Positions 33,457 to 37,171 of a DNA stretch of 37,171 bases are shown piece by piece (within the stretch, counting starts at the first letter, position 1; every line of letters begins with the position of its first letter). A model generated the notes under the pieces. That model saw nothing but the letters and a program-made list of their open reading frames with translations. It was not told where the DNA came from and searched no databases. Source of the stretch: Paludibacteraceae bacterium. GTDB lineage: Bacteria; Bacteroidota; Bacteroidia; Bacteroidales; Paludibacteraceae. The stretch is taken from contig JAFZGC010000005.1 in NCBI GenBank assembly GCA_017555595.1, positions 1-37,171 of the forward strand. The letters are read 5' to 3'. A program made the translations under genes and the position numbers.

Positions 33457-33645
33457 TAAAAAGACTGCCCTCACTTACTGGCAGGTAGGCTCTGGAATGG
33501 CCTGTGTCCCAAATAAGCAAAAGCAGTCTACACCATACGGTGGACTGATTCAACTTATCTTCCTTGGGCACAGATGAATTTTCCAGATTTACCTGCCAAG
33601 CCGATACGCTGATACGTCTCAAAATATGTCCGTCTCCGAAGAGAC
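33457..33645 (-). ncRNA. Candidate rod-like structured RNA (6S-like shape) or structured leader
   Basis: About 189 nt, transcribed from a consensus promoter (33650-33681), with no ORF that starts after the promoter. The minus strand pairs as one long interrupted hairpin. Arm pairs: TGGCAGGTA 33598-33590 with 33487-33479 (9 bp); CTGGAA 33586-33581 with 33497-33492 (6); CTGTG/CCCAA 33573-33564 with 33512-33502 (10, one bulge); ATAAG 33558-33554 with 33517-33513 (5); CAGTC/CACC 33547-33539 with 33534-33524 (9, two-nt bulge), loop GTAT. A 5' hairpin GTCTC-TTCG-GAGAC precedes it. A large open loop lies below the 9-bp helix, and GAGAC can pair with GTCTT next to T5 (33462-33458). This outline resembles 6S RNA. 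Identity is inference; it may instead be a leader of the operon downstream. Confidence 0.6.
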
Positions 33646-33649
33646 ACCG

Positions 33650-33681
33650 CAAAAGTACAAAAAATATTTCACTCTTACAAA
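33650..33681 (-). promoter_or_regulatory. -33/-7 promoter of the structured RNA
   Basis: Minus strand: TTTG (33681-33678), 20-nt spacer, TACTTTTG (33657-33650). The predicted start is near 33645, at the 5' hairpin of the candidate RNA. Confidence 0.75.
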
Positions 33682-33851
33682 TAAAAGTTCTATTTTTCAT
33701 CATTTTGCTGTATGATATAGACCACTTTTGCTTTTCGGCTGCAAAGGTACGGATTTATTTTGTGCCAAATCGTGCCAAATAAATTCTTTTTGTACCAAAT
33801 GCAATAGTGAATCAAAATTAGCTGTATTTTTGCGGCTAATTATTAGAAATA

Positions 33852-33883
33852 TTTGCATATATCAAAGAAAAAGTGTACTTTTG
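33852..33883 (+). promoter_or_regulatory. -33/-7 promoter of the dinD-like operon
   Basis: TTTG (33852-33855), 20-nt spacer, TACTTTTG (33876-33883). The predicted start near 33889 lies downstream of the ATG at 33853, so translation must begin at the ATG at 33904. Confidence 0.75.
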
Positions 33884-33903
33884 CAACACAAAAGCAAATT
33901 TCT

Positions 33904-34758
33904 ATGGAAGACAATTTTGGCATACAACTTTTTGAAGGAAAAAAAGTCCGTTTCGTTTGGGATGAAGAGCAAGAGAAGTACTATTTCTCCGTCATAGATG
34001 TAGTACAGATATTAACAGACAGTGCGGACATAAAGCAATATGTCAAGCGTATGCGTGCGCGTGATCCAGAATTGAATGTCAAGTGGGGTACAATTTGTAC
34101 CCCTGTTGAAATGTTGGCTCCTGACGGCAAACGCCGTAAAACTCAAGCTGCTGATTTAGAGGGAATTTTCCGCATCATTCAATCGATTCCCTCAAAAAAA
34201 GTTGAGCCTGTGAAGCAGTGGTTAGCACAATTAGGCAGCCAGCGTATTGACCAGATGATAGACCCAGAACTGACCTTCCAAATGGCAATAGAAGACTACC
34301 GCAGACAGGGATACTCCGACAAGTGGATAAATGAACGTATGCGTTCCATAGAAATGCGCAAAGAATTGACCGATGAGTGGAAACGTTCAGGCATAACAGA
34401 GCAGCGTGACTTTGCGATTCTTACCAATGTACTCACGCAGGCATGGAGTGGAATGACTACTAGACAATATAAATCCTACAAAGGATTGACCAAAGAGAAT
34501 TTGCGCGACAACATGACCAATGTAGAATTGGCTCTCAACACATTAGCAGAAGTGGCTACTACCGAATATTCGCGCCAGTCTAATCCCACAACAATGGAAG
34601 AAAGCAAACGCATCGCGCGTGAAGGTGGCGAAGTAGCTCGCGATGCTCGTAAGACTATCGAAAGGCGTTTAGGGCGAACCGTTATCTCATCAGAAAAAGC
34701 ATCTGACTATCTACGCCCAATAGAAAATACTGAATCTGAAGAATTGCCTTTGGAGTAA
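33904..34758 (+). CDS. BRO-N / DNA damage-inducible protein D-like protein
   Basis: 284 aa. The start is ATG 33904 (MEDNFGIQLFEGKKVRFVW); the frame is open to an ATG at 33853, but that lies inside the promoter. Residues about 8-110 are a BRO-N-type domain (YFSVIDVVQILTDSADIKQY, WLAQLGSQRIDQMIDPE). The C-terminal half carries the DinD-type signature (QRDFAILTNVLTQAWSGMT, KGLTKENLRDNMTNVELAL, LAEVATTE). E. coli DinD is LexA-regulated and inhibits RecA strand exchange; this relative's function is not established. No LexA box was identified. First gene of a three-gene unit: the next ATG is 1 nt after its stop. Confidence 0.88.
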   Translation: MEDNFGIQLFEGKKVRFVWDEEQEKYYFSVIDVVQILTDSADIKQYVKRMRARDPELNVKWGTICTPVEMLAPDGKRRKTQAADLEGIFRIIQSIPSKKVEPVKQWLAQLGSQRIDQMIDPELTFQMAIEDYRRQGYSDKWINERMRSIEMRKELTDEWKRSGITEQRDFAILTNVLTQAWSGMTTRQYKSYKGLTKENLRDNMTNVELALNTLAEVATTEYSRQSNPTTMEESKRIAREGGEVARDARKTIERRLGRTVISSEKASDYLRPIENTESEELPLE

Positions 34759-34759
34759 T

Positions 34760-35311
34760 ATGGAACAACTGAAAGAAATAGTTATCCGCCAATTAGGACG
34801 TAGTTTGGAATCGCCACGAGATTTTGAGTATTTGAGTGAACAAATACAAGTTGTCACAGGCGAGTATCTTAGTCCAACAACATTAAAACGATTGTTTGGC
34901 TATATTCCACAAACGTCCGAGCCAAGAGTAACAACCTTATCTATTATCGCGCGCTATGTAGGCTATAAAGGTTGGCAAGACTATCTCACGAACAGCCATG
35001 CAGAGTCCGATTTTGTTGCTGCAAAAAAGATTATGACCAAAGAGCTTGCCATCGGACAAAAGATTACACTTGCTTGGAATCCCGATAGAGAATGCATGAT
35101 TGAATACCTTGGTAATAATCGTTTTGTGGTATTGCATGCTATAAATGCCAAAATGCAAGTGGGTGATCAGTTTACCGCTCCGCAGTTTGTGTTAGGACAA
35201 GCTTTAACCGCAATGGACTATATCGCAGTGCGAGAGCCAAACACCAAACAAGATACCTATATCGCAGGCGCACAATCGGGCTTAACGAAATTAGAACTAT
35301 TCCATGTTTGA
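34760..35311 (+). CDS. Bacteroidales small protein with putative helix-turn-helix N-terminus
   Basis: 183 aa. Residues 1-75 (SEQIQVVTGEYLSPTTLKRL followed by FGYIPQTSEPRVTTLSIIARYVGYKGWQDY) are typical of a widespread Bacteroidetes family in which a ...ISxxTLKRLxGY...PRxxTLDxLAxYxGY motif looks like a DNA-binding HTH. Residues 90-183 form a beta-rich domain (KITLAWNPDRECMIEYLG, VGDQFTAPQFVLGQALTA) that may be a sensor or binding fold. In this family such N-domains are often followed by variable sensor domains; the ligand is unknown. It overlaps the kinase gene by 8 nt, so the two are probably made in fixed ratio. Confidence 0.75.
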   Translation: MEQLKEIVIRQLGRSLESPRDFEYLSEQIQVVTGEYLSPTTLKRLFGYIPQTSEPRVTTLSIIARYVGYKGWQDYLTNSHAESDFVAAKKIMTKELAIGQKITLAWNPDRECMIEYLGNNRFVVLHAINAKMQVGDQFTAPQFVLGQALTAMDYIAVREPNTKQDTYIAGAQSGLTKLELFHV

Positions 35312-36340
35312 TTCTCAAGTAAATTCGGGTTTTACCACTGCGGAAAACATCAATATCTCTGGACACTTTACAGAGATAAGTTTACTGCATGCTTCCTCGA
35401 ACGGCTATTCTGAGATTTATAAAGCCAAGCGATATGGCAGGTGGCATGTATTGAAATGCTTGACCCAAGAAGCCAAAGCCAATCCGATGTATCAAACGCT
35501 TCTGGAGAAGGAGTTTACTATTTCTTACCCACTTAATCACCCCAATGTGGTTCGTACATTAGGCATGGAGCAAGTGGAGGGTTTAGGTTGGTGCATTGTG
35601 CAAGAATCTGTAGATGGTGATACACTGCAAGCAATGACACTAAACCAATTGGAGCAACTATGCGATGCACTCATCTATATACATCATTTAGGAATTACTC
35701 ATCGCGACTTAAAGCCTGAAAATATCTTAGTCACACACGATACTAACAGTGTTGTTTTGCTTGATTTTGGATTGGCTGATAAGGCGGATTTTACTGTTTT
35801 GAAAAGTGCAGCGGGAACCACGGGATATATTGCTCCCGAACAATTGGCAGAAGGTATCATAAATCCGCAAGTAGATATTTTTGCATTGGGCGTAATATTA
35901 AGTCAACAAAAGGAGTGGAAACGAGTTGCAAAAAGTGCATGCAAGCGAACCCCAAAAAGCGATATTTGTCGGTAGGGGAAATAAAAAAACACATAGCGAA
36001 GCCATCACCTTGGATTAGAAGAAGTATTATTGCACTATTGTTTATTTTGTTGGTCGTAATAGGGCTATGTGTACAACTATATCATCAAAATGCTGTTTTG
36101 GCTGCTCAGCAACAATCAATAGACAGCGCCGATAGCAAGAATACTGCGTTACAACAGCAACTTGTTGATTACCAAGAACAGATGGATTCATTAAAGGATG
36201 AATACCAACAAGAAGTGAAGGTATTGAAACAACAGTTGCACGAGGCGAATGATAAGAATCAAGAGCTTTCAAGAAAGATTCGTGAATATGAACCGCATAT
36301 AAACCGTATGTTCCATCTCGGAGTAGATTCCCAGCGGTAA
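35304..36340 (+). pseudogene. Membrane-anchored Ser/Thr kinase with coiled coil, interrupted by a -1 frameshift
   Basis: Two ORFs together form one protein. The first (35304-35975) is the kinase: Lys K51 (HVLKCL), HRDLKPEN (133-140), DFG (154-156), IAPEQ (176-180) and DIFALGVIL. The glycine loop is poor (SSNGYSEIYKA). After EWKRVAK the frame turns to SACKRTP and stops. The expected end, KCMQANPKKRYLSVGEI, is in the -1 frame (ORF 35915-36340), which continues with a membrane helix (SIIALLFILLVVIGLCV) and a coiled coil (about 70 residues, LVDYQEQMDSLKDEY and QQEVKVLKQQLHEAND). One extra A in the A5 run at 35930-35934 would restore a protein of about 345 aa. A shift in translation, phase variation, decay and sequencing error are all possible. 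Last gene of the dinD-like operon. Confidence 0.8.
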
Positions 36341-36342
36341 GT

Positions 36343-36375
36343 TCAATTTTTTCGGAAAGTTGAGTAACCTTTTTA
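36343..36375 (+). terminator. Possible weak terminator after the kinase
   Basis: TCAATTTT (36343-36350) pairs with AAAGTTGA (36356-36363) with one G-T pair and loop TTCGG. A T5 run lies 6 nt later. The gap makes it a weak candidate. Confidence 0.35.
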
Positions 36376-36783
36376 GGCAATCTTAACAAACAGCATTTTT
36401 TGTGGGCGGGGAGTTGAGTCGGAGTTCTCTCGGTCGTCGGTCGGTGTTCTCTCGGTAAAATAGGGTAAGGTATAAGAAAGGGAAAATCTTAAGAAAGAGC
36501 ATTTTACAGGTAAGCACACCAAACATCACACATTAGGCGGTCGTGCCTACCCTGTACGGCACTACCCTATAGCCGTACGGCTGCGTGACCGCAAGGGTCA
36601 CGCCATTCTATGTATTGCGTCTATTCCTCAGAGTGGGGACTCTTCGGGCGCAATACTCGGAGTGCGTTCCGTCGCACTCCTTCACCTTGGTCTTTGACAC
36701 GGAGTATATATACAAGGTACAAGGGAGGTAAATCTTAAGAAATGATATAAGGCGTAGAGCGTAAGGTGTAAAGTCAAGAAAAC
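36376..36783. other. Hairpin- and repeat-rich spacer
   Basis: No gene. It contains GTTCTCTCGGT twice (36424-36434, 36446-36456), AAATCTTAAGAAA twice (about 36483 and 36731), and hairpins GTACGGC/GCCGTAC (36554-36560/36572-36578), GTGACC/GGTCAC (36585-36601), ATTGCG/CGCAAT (36614-36654) and GGAGTGCG/CGCACTCC (36659-36680). It could hold a structured RNA or a cluster of REP-like elements; no consensus promoter was found. Confidence 0.5.
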
Positions 36784-36815
36784 AATAAGAGGCGTGCCAG
36801 AGCACACCTCTTATT
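36784..36815 (-). terminator. Terminator after frdB/sdhB
   Basis: AATAAGAGG (36784-36792) pairs with CCTCTTATT (36807-36815), plus inner GTG/CAC. On the minus strand it is followed by a weak T-containing stretch (GTTTTCTTG). It lies 46 nt past the stop at 36861. Confidence 0.65.
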
Positions 36816-36860
36816 ATGTATAGTCGATAACCGATATCCGATTACCGTTTCCCGAGGGGA

Positions 36861-37171
36861 TTAGTCTTTCAACTTAGCGCAGAGGTACTCGCGGTTGAGG
36901 CGAGCGATGTTAGCCAAAGATACCTCTTTAGGGCACTCAGCAGCACAAGCACCAGTGTTGGTACAGTTACCAAAACCGAGCTCATCCATCTTAGCCACCA
37001 TAGCCTTAGCACGAGCAGCTGCCTCTACCTTACCTTGTGGCAAGAGAGCCAATTGGCTCACCTTAGCAGAAACGAAGAGCATAGCAGAACCGTTCTTACA
37101 TGCAGCAGCGCAAGCACCACAACCGATACAAGAAGCAGCATCCATAGCCTCGTCAGCGTCAGCCTTAGGAA
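36861..37171 (-). CDS. frdB: Fumarate reductase / succinate dehydrogenase iron-sulfur subunit (5' end off window)
   Basis: The C-terminal about 103 residues; the frame is open to the right edge (upstream of the internal ATG at 37145 it reads PKADADEA). [19 protein letters not shown] and [20 protein letters not shown] are the ferredoxin-type Cys sets that bind the 4Fe-4S and 3Fe-4S clusters of the B subunit in Bacteroidetes quinol:fumarate reductase/succinate dehydrogenase. The missing front would carry the 2Fe-2S domain. It passes electrons between the membrane cytochrome b subunit and the flavoprotein; in Bacteroidales it works in fumarate respiration and succinate formation. The subunit C and A genes would be expected to the right. 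The gene might equally be called sdhB. Confidence 0.93.
   Translation of the reverse strand, partial: PKADADEAMDAASCIGCGACAAACKNGSAMLFVSAKVSQLALLPQGKVEAAARAKAMVAKMDELGFGNCTNTGACAAECPKEVSLANIARLNREYLCAKLKD

Noticed and set aside
33410..33703. 97-aa minus-strand ORF
   Set aside because: Its ATG lies upstream of the promoter at 33650-33681, and the sequence shows extended RNA pairing instead.
35928..35936. Canonical programmed -1 frameshift site in the kinase
   Set aside because: The zero-frame codons are GCA AAA AGT, which does not fit the X XXY YYZ heptamer well; simple loss of one A explains the data better, though slippage cannot be excluded.
26571..36340. Integrative element with integrase
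   Set aside because: The region looks transferred (AT-rich, unknown genes), but no integrase, transposase, relaxase or tRNA-anchored att site was found.
36376..36815. CRISPR array
   Set aside because: Repeats here are few, unequal and not separated by regular spacers; no cas genes in the window.

Overview
This window comes from a Bacteroidales genome (phylum Bacteroidota). Three things point there. The proteins are of Bacteroidales type: a PCMD/cadherin-like surface protein, PPi-dependent phosphofructokinase, ThrA-MetX-MetY, and an FrdB/SdhB fragment. Ribosome-binding sites of the Shine-Dalgarno type are absent. Most promoters read TTTG (or TTG)-N20-TAnnTTTG, the -33/-7 form used by Bacteroidetes sigma factors. 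Species cannot be fixed from the sequence alone.

Layout. 1-2730 (-): most of a large secreted repeat protein, cut by the left edge. 2933-5218 (-): a sigma-54-type response regulator without a DNA-binding domain, followed by recF. 5345-6835 (+): a secreted protein with a T9SS-like tail. 6912-7424 (-): an ArdC-like small protein and a 37-aa ORF. 7732-9855 (-): a ClpB that lacks its N-domain. 10103-10176 (-): tRNA-Asp. 10432-15929 (+): panB, PPi-phosphofructokinase, a TPR-like lipoprotein or secreted protein, a hotdog thioesterase and an acyl-CoA synthetase. 16042-18174 (-): a GHL10 glycosidase and an esterase lipoprotein. 18343-26141 (-): a compact run of POT peptide transporter, acidic coiled-coil protein, rsmI, metY, metX and thrA. 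The last three make homoserine from aspartate and convert it to homocysteine.

26142-36340 is an AT-rich accessory island. On the minus strand it holds an AAA_13 (RloC/PrrC-like) ATPase broken by a +1 frameshift in an A8 tract, a Ser/Thr kinase, a four-gene operon of unknown (mostly exported) proteins, and a strong candidate structured RNA at about 33457-33645. On the plus strand it holds a three-gene unit: a DinD/BRO-N protein, a small putative DNA-binding protein, and a membrane-anchored Ser/Thr kinase that is broken by a -1 frameshift in an A5 tract. The window closes with a hairpin-rich spacer and the 3' end of frdB/sdhB (-).

The most notable signals are: (i) the rod-like RNA, which has its own consensus promoter and no ORF; (ii) two homopolymer frameshifts in putative defence or signalling genes, either phase variation, decay or sequencing error; (iii) dispersed repeats that sit exactly between stop and start codons inside operons, and a related class read in frame inside two unrelated proteins; and (iv) a ClpB without N-domain and a sigma-54 activator without HTH.
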